Below, in pieces: positions 10,860 to 21,518 of a stretch of DNA of 64,000 nt (within the stretch, counting starts at the first letter, position 1; every line of letters begins with the position of its first letter). The notes beneath the pieces were generated by a model, which saw nothing but the letters and a program-made list of their open reading frames with translations, did not search any database and was not told the DNA's origin. Origin of the DNA: Elymus sibiricus (Eukaryota > Streptophyta > Magnoliopsida > Poales > Poaceae); the NCBI GenBank assembly GCA_039707655.1, contig CM077665.1, positions 441,687,531-441,751,530 on the forward strand. The letters run 5' to 3'. The position numbers were made by a program, and so were the translations under genes.

Positions 10860-11142
10860 GGAAGAGGTCTCTTCTACGTGCCAACCTCTGGCGCCGATGA
10901 GACACCATCATCATCGACCAGGTTCCTAATCACAAATCTCATCTCCTTGCAATTGCATTATTTGCCATTTGCCTATCGTTTTCTTCTCCCCCACTTCACA
11001 AAAATTTGCCGTTTTATTCGCCCTCTTTTTCGTTTTCCTTTTTCTCGCCGGATCTCTTTTTGTTTGCTTGTTTGCTATCCTTGCTTGTGTTGCCATGTGC
11101 CTTCTATTTGCTTGCATCTTCGCTTGCTAAAAATCTATTGAT

Positions 11143-12007
11143 ATGGATCCTTATCCACTTGTTAATCTTTTCAAAAGGCCAAATTATGATGAACCAATTG
11201 CTAGTGAGTTGAGTGCCCTTGATTATCTCTATGAAGTTTTGTTTGAAAATCATGAATCTGAAAATTTTGATGAAGTGTTGAAAGAAGAAATTTATAAGGT
11301 GATTCATGATAGTTCCTTGAATGATGAGCATGATTGCTATGTTGCTAGTATGAATTCTCTAAATATCCATGATGCTAATGAAATGCAAAGCCACAAGCTT
11401 GGGGATGCTATGTTTGATGAAGATGATATTTCTAGTCCCCCAAGTTTTGATGAGCAAATTTATTATGATGATTGCATGCCTCCTATTTATGATGATGGTG
11501 ATGACACGTATGTTATAATGAGTAATGATAACCATGAAACTCATCATGGTTTTAATTTGCAATGTGGTTATGTCAATCAAGTGTCTCATGATAGTTATTT
11601 TGTTGAGTTTGCTCCCACTACCATGGATGATAAGGAATTTGCTTATGTGGAGAGTAATGAAAATTCTATGCTTGTGCATCATGAAAAGAATGATTTATGT
11701 GATAGTTATATTGTTGAATTACTTCATGATGCTACTAAAATTTATTATGAGGGAGGAACATATGCTTGTAGGAATTGCAATAATATCAAGTTTCCTCTGT
11801 ATGTGTTCAAAGTTTTGAAGTTATGCTTGTTTTGCCTTCCTATGCTAGTTGATTCTTGTTCCCATAAATTGTTTGCTCAAAAAATTCCTATCCATAGGAA
11901 GTGGGTTAGACTTAAATGTGTTTTTTCATGAGATTCATGATTATCTTTTGCATATTTCAATTACTACTTTTTATGTGAGCATCATTGAAATCATCATGCC
12001 TAGCTAG
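11143..12007 (+). pseudogene. Unknown conserved retroelement protein (A copy), late frameshift
   Basis: I do not recognise a known family. The ATG at 11143 opens a frame to a stop at 11929-11931; one extra base in a T run near 11920 breaks the last 25 codons, whose frame ends at 12007 as in element F. The N-terminus (SALDYLYEVLFENHESENF..DEHDC) and the C-terminus (EFAYVESNENSMLVHHEKN, ACRNCNN, CLFC, HRKWVRLKC) are shared with C and F. The middle is rich in Asp, Tyr and His and includes HKLGDAMFDEDD and CMPPIYDD. The Cys pattern is CX2C-X15-CX2C, as in zinc ribbons. It sits where gag would be. A capsid-like, RNA-binding or regulatory role is possible, but no function is shown. Confidence 0.7.
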
Positions 12008-12704
12008 GGGCGTAAAACGATAGCGCTTGTTGGGAGGCAACCCAATGAATAAATTTGTTTTTGTCTTTTTCTTTCTATTTTTGAGTTTTGACACAATTAT
12101 GCCTCTGTTATGATTGTGTTTTTAATGTTTTATTTAGTGTTTGTGCCAAGTAAAGCCTTTAGGATGATTCATAAGATGAGTAGAAACAATGCTGAATCTG
12201 AAACAAAAACTTTGCCTCCAGTGTGTGAATTTTCATTTTTTTACCGGAGCTTGATATTGAGCTGAAATTTTAACACAATATTTCTATACAATTTCTTTAC
12301 TCTGTCCTAATTTTTCAGAATTTTTAGAGTTACAGAAGTATGGTTAGAGTATAGATTACTACAAACTGTTCTGTTTAAGACAGATTCTGTTTTCATTGCA
12401 TTGTATGCTTGTTTTAATGAATCTATGGGTTATATTGAAGGGTATGAGCCATGGTAAAGTTAAAATACAGTAGGTATAATGCAATAATAAAATTTGAATG
12501 TGTTTGCAATAGTACTTAAAGTAGTGATTTGCTTTATTATACTAACGGATCTCACGAAGGTTTTGTTGAGTTTTGTGTGATTGAAGTTTTCAAGTTTTGG
12601 GTGAGATCACGATGGATGAAGGAATAAGGAGTGAAAAGATCCTAATCTTGGGGATTCTACAGCACCCCCAAGATATATCCAAAGAGAAACAAGCAACTAA
12701 GCTT

Positions 12705-12728
12705 GGGGATGCCCCGAGTGGCATCCCC
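12705..12728 (+). other. Conserved perfect hairpin next to a PPT-like motif (A copy)
   Basis: GGGGATGCC at 12705-12713 pairs with GGCATCCCC at 12720-12728 around a 6-base loop. The same stem occurs in C (24213-24236) and F (62040-62064, 7-base loop). It overlaps the AAGCTTGGGGATGC motif at 12699-12712. Confidence 0.65.
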
Positions 12729-12963
12729 TCTTTCTTCTAACAACCATCAATATTTTACTTGGAGCTATATTTTTATTCGTCACATATCATGAGTTTTGCT
12801 TGAGGGTCTTGTATCATTTGAGTATTTTCTTTCTTTGTTTTTCAGTTTGCCACTAGTATCCTTGCTGGACACACCTATTTGAGAGAGCCAAAATTATGCT
12901 ATGGTTTGTTAGAATTGCCCTATATGCTTCACTTAAACTTTTTGAGCCTATGGAATTGATCTA

Positions 12964-13146
12964 GTGCTTCACTTATATCTTTTTGAGCACGCTGTGCTTG
13001 GAAATTTTTGTAGAAAATACTCTCATGCTTCACTTAGATAAATTTGAGAGTTAGTCAATTTTGAAGAAATCCTCTCATGCTTCACTTATACTATTTTGAG
13101 AGATGAAATCTCTATGCTCATGTTCTTCACTTAAATTTGTTTGAGC
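12964..13146 (+). other. Array of RNA hairpins with constant loop TTCACTTA (A copy)
   Basis: Four good stems: GTGCT/AGCAC (12964-12968, 12986-12990), ACTCTCA/TGAGAGT (13019-13025, 13045-13051), CTCTCA/TGAGAG (13072-13077, 13097-13102) and GCTCA/TGAGC (13116-13120, 13142-13146). Each loop (17-21 bases) contains TTCACTTA. A weaker fifth copy lies at about 12924-12951. Stems differ while loops stay the same, which points to selected structure. Confidence 0.65.
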
Positions 13147-14467
13147 TTGTCAAAAGCAATGGAAATATATGAAACTAGTCCCAAAGTGATAGATATTCAA
13201 GGAGAATATAATAAAAACTTTCATGAAGATCATTGGACAAATTAAAGTTGATTCCTTGTAATAGTTTTGAGACATGATGATAGTGATATGTGAGTCATGT
13301 TAGTGAGTAATTATGCTTTAGTAGGAATATTGCTGTTAAGGTTTGTGATTCCCTATGCATGCACGAAAGTCAATAGTTATGCAACGAAATTACATCCTAC
13401 TTATGGTGCATTATTTGGTGTTAGTTATGCTCAATGCTCGCTTATGTCAATTTTCGTTTCTTGGTTGGTTGCTTCTCAATCTATTTGCTACCCTCCACTT
13501 GTACTAAGTAGAAATACTACTTGTGCATCCAAAATCCTTAAACCCAATTTTGCCTTATGAGTCCACCATACCTACCTATACGCGGTATTTCCATGCCGTT
13601 CTAAGCAAATTTGTATGTGACATCTCTACTTTTCAAAATAAATTTCCTTTTGGTGTGCTCGTACCGCTCACGAAACGGTAGGGGGTGTCCAATATTTTTC
13701 CATGCTAGATGTGTTATTCTCAATATGAGTGTTTATTCACTTGTCATTACACGAGAGTACGGCGGTAATAGGGATGCCTAGTCCCGAAATGAAAGAAAAA
13801 AAAATTACTTTATGTTGTCAAATAATAAATTCCTTGGAAAGTGTTGGTATGGAAGGCAACCGTGGATACGGCCAGCCATGGATTGTGAAAGAATGGTGGA
13901 AAAAGGAATAAACTTTACTTTATGTTTGAGAAACGCCTATGACATATCTAGCATGGAAAGTATTGTGAACTACTTTATCGTTTTCGTTGACAGGAAAGGC
14001 ATGCCACTCAAAATATTTGTTCTCTCTCAATTTAAACTTTGAGCTCGGGCACCTCTACAAATCCCTACTTCCCTCTGCGAAGGGCCTATCTATTTACTTT
14101 ATGCATTTTTTATTTTTTATTTGAGTCACCATCTTCTCTTATAAAGCACCAACTAGGGGGCACTGTGATCATACTTGAGCATTGGGTGTAGTTAATATTT
14201 GAGTGTGTTTCATGAATGGATCAATGATTGACCATGATGGGCTAGGGATAACTTTATTTAGTGTTGATATTTTGAAAGACATGGTTGCTTGTTGGCATGC
14301 TTGAGTATTGAAGTCATTATGTTAAAACTAGACTATTGCTTTGAACCATCTAAAAGTCCAAATGTCCATACTACAAAAGAAAAGATTATGTGATGAACAT
14401 GTTAGGCAGCATTCCACATCAAAAATTATGTTTTTATCATCTACCTACTCGAGGATGAGTAGGAATT

Positions 14468-14481
14468 AAGCTTGGGGATGC
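14468..14481 (+). other. Polypurine tract of element A
   Basis: AAGCTTGGGGATGC directly abuts the 3' LTR start at 14482. It is identical to the motif before the 3' LTRs of C (26722) and F (inverted, 60287). It primes plus-strand DNA synthesis in LTR elements. Confidence 0.75.
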
Positions 14482-16017
14482 TGATACGTCTCCAACGTAT
14501 CTATAATTTTTGCTTGTTCCATGCTGTTATATTATCATTCTTGGATGTTTTACAATCATTTTATAGCAACTTTATATCATTTTTTGGGACTAACCTAGTG
14601 AGATAGTGCCAAAGTGCCAGTTGCTGTTTTTGCTTGTTTTTTTACTTCATGGAATATCAGTACCAAACGGAGTGCAATCGCGACGAATCTTTTTGGAGAT
14701 TTTTTTTGGGCCAGAAGACATCTAGTGGGCCAAAGAAGTACCAGAGGCCCCGGGCGCGCCCTGATGGGTTGTGCCCTCCTCGGGATGCCTCTCCACCGCC
14801 TCTGATGCCTATAAATTCCCAAATATTCCAGAAACCCTAAGAGAGTCGACGAAAAACACATCCAACCGCCGCAAGTTCCAGAACCGCGAGATCAAATCTA
14901 ACACCATCACGGAGGGGCTCATGTTCTTCATAGGTGCCTCTCCGATGATGCGTGAGTAGTCCACCATAGACCTACGGGTCCATCGGCAGTAGCTAGATGG
15001 CTTCCTCTCTCTCTTTTGATTCTCAATACAATGGTCTCTTGGAGATCTATTTGATGTAAACTTTTGCGGTGTGTTTGTTGGGATCCGATGAATTTTGAGT
15101 TCATGATCAGTTTCTATCCATTAATATTATTTGGGTCTTCTTTGATCTCTTATATGCATGTTTACTTATAGCCTCGTATTTCTTCTTCGAATCTTTGGTT
15201 TAGTTGGGCCAACTAGATCGATTTTTCTTGCCATGGGAAGAGGTGCTTTGTGATGGGTTCGATCTTGCGGTGTCCTCTCCCTATGACAGAAGGGGCACCG
15301 AGGCACGCATGTATCATTGCTATTAAGGATAACAAGATGGGGTCTATTCCTACATGAATAGATCTTGTCTACATCATGTCACCGTTCTTATTGCATTACT
15401 CCGTTTTTCCATGAACTTAATACACTAGATGCATGCTGGATAGCGGTCGATGTGTGGAGTAATAGTAGTAGATGCAGAATCGTTTCAGTCTACTAATCTT
15501 GGACATGATGCCTATATAATGATCATCGCCTTGGATATCATCATGATTATTTGAACTTCTATCAGTTGCCCAACAATAATTTGTTCACCCACCATGTGCT
15601 ATACTCATGAGAGAAGCCACTAGTGAAACCTACGCCCCCAGGGTCTACTCTTCCAACATATTGCTTTCCGATCTATCTTTTTGCCGCTTTTGTTTTTAGA
15701 TTCTATTATTCCAAAAAAACCAAAAATACGTTGCTGCACTTTTTATTTGCCTTTTTTATTTTGTGTTCTTGAGAGAGCTATCTATCCAATCTATCATATC
15801 CTAATCTATGTTTTCACCGTAGAGAGATTGACAACCTCTCTTTCGCGTTGGGTTGCAAGTATTTGTTCTTTGTGTGCAGGTGCAGTTTACGTAGTGTTGG
15901 TGATCCTCCTACTGGTTCGATACCTTGCTTTCATAACTGAGCGAAATACTTACCGTCGTTGTGCTGCATCATCCCTTCCTCTTTGGGGAAATACCGACGC
16001 AGTCTCAAGCCACGTCA
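14482..16017 (+). repeat. Element A 3' LTR (1,536 bp)
   Basis: Matches 9253-10831 with scattered substitutions and a deletion of roughly 40 bases around 14750. It contains a GGCGCGCC box at 14753-14760 that the 5' copy lacks. Confidence 0.9.
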
Positions 16018-16022
16018 GTGGG

Positions 16023-16291
16023 TAAACAAATTACTATTGGGAAATTAATAGAAAAGCGCATAGTTATGTGATATTCATGGCAATGATCATGTGTATATAG
16101 GCATCACGTCCATAAGCAAGTAGGCCGACTCCTACCTGCACCTACTACTATTACTCCACCCATCGACCGCTATCCATCATGCATCTAGAGTATTTAAGTA
16201 AAACAGAGTAATGCTTGGAGAACAATGACATGATGTAGACAAAGTAAACTCAATTAATATGAATGAACCCCATCGTTTTATCCTTAGTGGC
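16023..16291 (-). mobile_element. Element E 5' LTR, part 2
   Basis: Continues the LTR interrupted by A. It aligns (minus strand) with F at about 59125-59400 and with A at about 10138-10420. It breaks off at 16291, where element C begins. Confidence 0.8.
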
Positions 16292-16657
16292 TGATACGTC
16301 TCCAACGTATCGATAATTTACGAAGTATTAAAGCCATATTCACCTATGTTTACAATATTTTTATATGGTTTTGATGCACTTTATATGATTTATTTAGAAC
16401 TAACCCGGACTGACGTTGTTTTCAACAGAATTACCGTGGTGTTGTTTTTGTGCAGAAAATGAAAGTTCTCGGAATCGCCCGAAACTTTTTGGTGATTCTT
16501 TATGGACCAAATAAGAAATATTGGAGTGAAGAACCACCGGAGAAGAGCCACGAGGTGGGCACAACCCACCAGGGCGCGCCAGAGGGCCCAGGCTCGCCCT
16601 GGTGTATCGTGCCCTCCTCGTGGCCCATCTTGGCGTGAAACCGACGCCCAAAAATCC

Positions 16658-16665
16658 TATAAATA
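16658..16665 (+). promoter_or_regulatory. TATA box of the element C 5' LTR
   Basis: TATAAATA follows CAAAAATCC. At the same place in the 3' LTR the box has become a (TA)28 tract (41210-41265). Confidence 0.65.
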
Positions 16666-16872
16666 TAGATACCATCAGAAATAACCCTAGACTCTCTGCT
16701 CCGTCGCCGCAAATCTCTATATCGACGAAAAACCAATCTGGAGGCGTTCCAGTACCCTGCTGGAGAGGGTAGATCATCTCCGGTGGCCATCTTCATCATC
16801 CCGGCGGAGGCCATGACGAGGAGGGAGTAGTCCACCCTCGGGGCTGAGGGTATGTACGAGTAGCTATGTGCT

Positions 16873-16874
<2 letters not shown>

Positions 16875-16911
<37 letters not shown>
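16875..16911 (+). repeat. (TC)n microsatellite in the element C 5' LTR
   Basis: About 18 TC units. The partner LTR has only about five units at 41420-41430, so the tract expanded or shrank after insertion. Confidence 0.9.
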
Positions 16912-16914
<3 letters not shown>

Positions 16915-17957
16915 TTCTTGAGATGCCACGATCTTGATGTATCACGGGCTTTGTTAATATAGTCGGATCACATGATGTTATTCCCTCTCTATCTTGTTGT
17001 GATGAATTGAGTTTTCCCTTTGAGATCTCGTTATGTTGGATTGAATATTGGATTTGTTTACACTTGATATATGTCTTGCATGTGGATACCCGTTGTGACA
17101 ATGGGGTGTTCTATTGATTCACTTGATATATGTTTTGGTACTCAACTTGCGGATTCCCGCGGTGACATTGGGGTAATCTATGCATAGGGGTTGATACACG
17201 TTCTTGTCCTACTTTCTCCGATAGAACTCTTGGGGCACTCTTTGAGGTTCTTTGTGTGGATTGAGTATTATGAATCTGAAATTGTTTGATGCGTATCGTA
17301 TAATTAACTCATGGATACTTGTGGTGACATTGGAGTATCTAGGTGACATTAGAGTTGGTTGATGCGTATCATATGGTGTTATTCTAGTACGAACTCTTAG
17401 ATAGATCGAACGGAAAGGATAACTTGATGTTATCTTAGTACGAACTCTTGAATAGATCGATCGGAAAGGATAACTTTAAGGTGGTTTCGTACCCTACAAA
17501 CAATTTCTTCTTATGTTCTCCGCTAGATAAGAACTTTGGAGTGATTCTTCGTTGCACGTTGAGGGATGGTTATGTGATCCAATTATATTAGCATTGTCGA
17601 GAGATTGCACTAGCGAAAGTACGGACCCTAGGCCTTGTTTTCAAGCATTGCAATACTATTTGTGCTCACTTTTGTTACTTGCTACCTTGCTGTTTTTATA
17701 TTTTCAGATTACAAAAACATATATCTACCATCCATATTGCACTTGTATCACCATCTCTTCGCCGAACTAGTGCACCTATACAATTTGCCATTGTATTGGG
17801 TGTGTTGGGGACACAAGAGATTTCTTGTATTTGATTGCAGGGTTGTTTGAGAGAGACCATCTTCATCCTACACCTCCCACGGATTGATAAACCTTAGGTC
17901 ATCCACTTGAGGGAAAATTGCTATGGTCCTACAAAACTCTGCGCTTGGAGGCCCAAC

Positions 17958-18933
17958 TGTCGGTGTAGTGAACAGGGGGTGTTCATTACCCCTGGACACA
18001 CACCGGCAAGTTGCAGCCTCCAGGCGGGAAGGGCATGGCAGAGAAGAAATCCACTTATAGGACACATCCAGGACCCAGGTTTCCGGCAAGGATTACTTGC
18101 CGGGAACAGGTCTACGCATCACTGGCAAGCTCAAAGGCCGGCAATATCAGGATAGAATTTCTGGGAAGCGAGCCTTCCTGGGAGAAGACCTCCAGGCAGG
18201 TCACCGAGAAGACCCGATGTTGGACAACCGACCAGATGCTTGCCGGGGGACAACTGGGAACAAGCACAAGACTATCAAGAAGGCATTCAAGCCGATGATC
18301 AGAACACAGAAGACCGAAGGCTGGGATCCCGGCAAGATGCTTGCCGGGATGGCTAGCGAAGACCCGGCAAGATTCGCACCCGGCAAGATCCCGCCACCCT
18401 GCCACCGCTCCAGTGCAGCGACCAGCCTGTCAGACGGGGTTTGTCCTCCTGGATGCGTGTCATGGCATTAGCGGTGGATGGAGTTAAGCGGTGCTGATGG
18501 GACGGGATCTTTTCCCGTCCCCAAGAAAGTTAGGGACACCTAAACGGAGCATTTAATGCATTTGTCCTGAGTCGTCAGTATTAGGTATGATAATATTGTA
18601 GTAACTTTACACCTCTTGTACTTCGCCACTGTTGGTGACCCCTTCGACATATAAAAGGAGGCCCAAGGCGTAGCTACAGAGGGAAGGACCTTCTGGCCCA
18701 TTCTGCATGCGCAGCTGCTGCTCGAATGTACTGTTCATGGCAAGCGCTCCTAGAGCTTGGGCTTAAACACATCCAATACAACTAAAGCAGGAGTAGGGTC
18801 TTACGCTTCTTAGCGGCCCGAACCTGGGTAAAAATCCCTCGTGTTGATCATTGGATCTGCTCTTTGTGCAAGCCTTCTTCCCCGCCGAACCATAAAGGGA
18901 TCCATGCGATCCCATAGGTGTCGTACGCCGACA
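17958..18933 (+). repeat. Left arm LTR of the palindromic insertion (976 bp)
   Basis: Starts TGTCGGTGTAGTG and ends TACGCCGACA. It contains about nine copies of CCGGCAAG or CTTGCCGG. A TATAAAAGG box lies at about 18651-18659, and the matching CCTTTTATA is in the right arm near 20670. Confidence 0.8.
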
Positions 18934-20393
18934 TCTTTGGAGCCCCCGGGCCTGGGCCGGACAAGCGTGCACAATGTTTGTCTGGGCTAGGCCCAAATAC
19001 ATGCACCGGTACACGCGCGGCGAGAAGTAACCGTCACTCATGACTTTTTAACTGCACGTTGATGATGACGCAAGAGAACTTGCGGTTTGCCGGGCCTTGG
19101 GCTTGCCGGCAGCGTGGGCAGATAGAGCAGGACGGCAGCAGGAGTCGTGTACCCGAAAGGGAGTGCCATACCGTGCGACGAAGAGCCAACCCCCGAGCCT
19201 TCCCCATAAAGGGTACCGGGGGTGCGGTGCTCGATTCATACAGTCATCCCTGCTGTCGCCGCTGTCTACTGCGAATGCCTCACTGCCATCTTGCCGGCCT
19301 CCAGCACGGCGCCTTTGGCTTTCTCGGCTGCCGCGTGCCGCCAAGAATAAAGCAACCGCCGAAACTGAAGTGCTTTTTGCATACCTGTTGCTGCAATGGC
19401 GCATGTAAAGGAATAATTAATCTTAGTCAGGCCAATCTTTGTGTATGCAAGACATGTTTCTTTATGCTAACTGAATGCTTGCTTCCCTCTTGATTAATTC
19501 CGTCCTTGCATATATCTTGTATCCTACGCTGTTTGGAAACCTTGCCGGTGCGCACATTTGCCGCGAGCGCTAGGTGCGGGACTTTAGCAGCCTGCTGGAA
19601 ACGCCGCCGCCGGCAAGGCGACTTGCCGGGTCAAAACGCGGCTGCTAAGCCCGCCGAGCGGACTCGAGGCAAAACTAGAGCGCGGGCTCACCACGACAAG
19701 GTTCCTTCGTGTGCAGATTAATGTACAAGGACGAAAAATCAATCAAGACGACCCATGCTTGCCGGAAAGCTTTCCGGTGCGCACGCTCCAGCCGACAGCG
19801 CTTGGAGGAACGGGTCCTTAGCGGCTTGCCGGGAACGCCGCCTCCCGAAAAGGTTTACCTTCTCGGTGCCTTTGCAGCTGCTCACATCGCCGAGCGGACT
19901 CGAGGCGACTAGGAGCGCAACTAGCCCCGGGGAGGTTCCTCAACATACGGGTTTACGCAGAAATCCGAAAATAAAACTCATCGAGCCTTTTCCTTGAACA
20001 ATTGCATTCTTGTACAATGAATCCCTACGCTTATTGGAATACTCCCCGAATGCGCACATTCTGGTCGATGGCGCTTAGGATCGGGTCCTGTCTTGCAGCC
20101 TATCTAGAACGCCGCCTCTTCAGGAGCTTAACGCTCTAGAGACAACCGCAACTGCATCTGTGTTGTTGGGCGGACCCAGAACAACCAGGAGTGCAGAGTG
20201 TTTCTAGAGCGCTCCCTCGCGCACATGTTATACAAGACTACCATCAAGGATAAGGCTACACAACAAAAAGCAATCAAAGTTTCAGGACTTAGCTTTCTGT
20301 AAGTAGAGCGAAGTCGCCTTGGATGATGAAGCTGATGCGCTGACCGCTAGATCAGGTTCGCGCAACCTTTTCCCCTACCTGGCGTGCCAAAGA
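18934..20393. other. Core of the palindromic insertion, no gene; three diverged repeats
   Basis: GC-rich non-coding DNA. A module with GTGCGCACnnnC..GCGCTnnG..GGGnC..AACGCCGCC occurs near 19547-19625, 19776-19853 and 20049-20117, a spacing of about 230-270 bases. CTTGCCGG words are frequent up to about 19840. Short ORFs here (19059-19493 and others) have no known domain. Confidence 0.6.
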
Positions 20394-21353
20394 TGTCAGT
20401 GTACGACACCTATGGGATCGCGTGGATCCCTTTTACGGTTCGGCAGGGAAAACGGCTTGCACAAAGAGCAGATCCAACGATCAACACGAGGGATTTTTAC
20501 CCAGGTTCGGCCGCTAAGAAGCGTAAAACCCTACTCCTGCTTTAGTTGTATTGGATGTGTTTAAGCCCAAGCTCTAGGAGCGCTTGCGATGAACAGTACG
20601 TTCGAGCAGCAGCTGCGCATGTAGAATGGGCCAGAAGGTCCTTCCCTCTGTAGCTACGCCTTGGGCCTCCTTTTATATGTCGAAGTGGTCACCAACAGTG
20701 GCGAAGTACAAGAGGTGTAAAGTTACTACAGTATTATCATACCTAATACTGACGACTCAGGACAAACGCATTAAATGCTCCGTTTAGGTGTCCCTAACTT
20801 TCTTGGGGATGGAAAAAGAGCCCGTCCCATCAGCACCGCTTAACTCCATCCGCCGCTAATGCCATGACACGCATCCAGGAGGACAAACCCCGTCTGACAG
20901 GCTGGTCGCTGCACTGGAGCAGTGGCAGGGTGGCGGGATCTTGCCGGGTCTTCGCTAGCCATCCCGGCAAGCATCTTGCCGGGATCCCAGCCTTCGGTCT
21001 TCTGTGTTCTGATCATCGGCTTGAATGCCTTCTTGATAGTCTTGTGCTTGTTCCCAGTTGTCCCCCGGCAAGCATCTTGTCGGGTGTCCAACATCGGGTC
21101 TTCTCGGTGACCTGCCTGGAGGTCTTCTCCCAGGAAGGCTCGCTTCCCGGAAATTCTATCCTGATCTTGCCGGCCTTTGAGCTTGCCGGTGATGCGTAGA
21201 CCTGTTCCCGGCAAGTAATCCTTGCCGGAAACCTGGGTCCTGGATGTGTCCTATAAGTGGATTTCTTCTCTGCCAAGCCCTTCCCGCCTGGAGGCTGCAA
21301 CTTGCCGGTGCGTGTCCAGGGGTAATGAACACCCCCTATTCACTACACCGACA
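20394..21353 (-). repeat. Right arm LTR of the palindromic insertion (960 bp)
   Basis: Reverse complement of 17958-18933. It lacks a 16-base duplication around CCCGGCAAGAT seen near 18369 in the left arm. Confidence 0.8.
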
Positions 21354-21404
21354 CCAACAAAGTCTACAAGAATAAAGTTGCGTAGTAGACATCAAGCTCT
21401 TTTC

Positions 21405-21422
21405 TGGCGCCGTTGCCGGGGA
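21405..21422 (+). other. Primer-binding site of element C
   Basis: TGGCGCCGTTGCCGGGGA is a perfect complement of the plant tRNA-Asp 3' end, 10 bases after the LTR end at 21394. Confidence 0.9.
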
Positions 21423-21518
21423 GGTGAGTGCTTGAAGGTATATCTTTAGATCTTGCAATTAAATCTTTTAGTTTCTTGTTTTTCACTAGTGTGGTTTTAT
21501 AAAAGAAAACTACAAAAA

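Larger units (their letters stand above)
12008..14467 (+). other. Element A 3' untranslated region with structured repeats
   Basis: A long AT-rich non-coding region, with homologues in C and in F (inverted). It contains a PPT-like 14-mer at 12699, a perfect 9-bp hairpin at 12705-12728, and a hairpin array at 12964-13146. A block near 13480-13700 with CTACTTGTGCATCCAAA and CACCATACCTACCTAT is also found in C and B. The short open frames in it are not conserved. Confidence 0.7.
9253..16017 (+). mobile_element. Element A: complete non-autonomous Athila-like LTR retrotransposon
   Basis: It has LTRs at 9253-10831 and 14482-16017, a tRNA-Asp-type PBS at 10842-10859, an unknown ORF at 11143-12007, a long 3' untranslated region with structured repeats, and a PPT at 14468-14481. 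It has no gag, protease, RT or integrase. It must be mobilised in trans by a partner (inference). Total length is 6,765 bp with a perfect 5-bp duplication. Confidence 0.9.
9248..16022. repeat. Target-site duplication GTGGG of element A
   Basis: GTGGG is at 9248-9252 and again at 16018-16022. It proves that A inserted as a unit into the LTR of E. Confidence 0.9.
16292..17957 (+). repeat. Element C 5' LTR, main part
   Basis: The pair of 40997-42509 plus 26736-26887. A TATA box TATAAATA is at 16658-16665 and a (TC)n tract at 16875-16911. It breaks at 17957 with the inverted-LTR insertion and ends at 21394. Confidence 0.85.
17958..21353. mobile_element. Palindromic LTR insertion: two LTRs in inverted orientation
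   Basis: The left LTR 17958-18933 (plus) and right LTR 20394-21353 (minus) are about 97 percent alike by eye, each running TGTCGG..GACA from the outside inward. Just inside the right LTR, the minus strand reads TTTGGCACGCCAGGTAGGGG, which looks like a primer-binding site. The inside of the left LTR starts the same way (ATCTTTGG) and then differs. Outer ends are TG..CA with a 5-bp duplication, as for integrase-made insertions. No coding sequence is seen in the middle. It is not a normal LTR element (direct LTRs), and it is too LTR-like to be an ordinary DNA transposon. Confidence 0.8.
17953..21358. repeat. Target-site duplication CCAAC of the inverted-LTR insertion
   Basis: CCAAC at 17953-17957 and 21354-21358. 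Removing the insert plus one copy restores the LTR sequence seen at 42470-42490, apart from one small difference. Confidence 0.85.

Noticed and set aside
18097..21214. ORFs of 124 residues at 18097-18471 (plus) and 20840-21214 (minus)
   Set aside because: They match each other only because the two arms are inverted LTR copies. They have no domain or coding bias and lie within LTR sequence.
18097..21353. Ordinary DNA transposon with 1-kb inverted repeats
   Set aside because: The ends are TG..CA with TGTCGG/CCGACA LTR termini, the arms carry a TATA box, a PBS-like word follows the right arm, and the duplication is 5 bp. LTR origin fits better.
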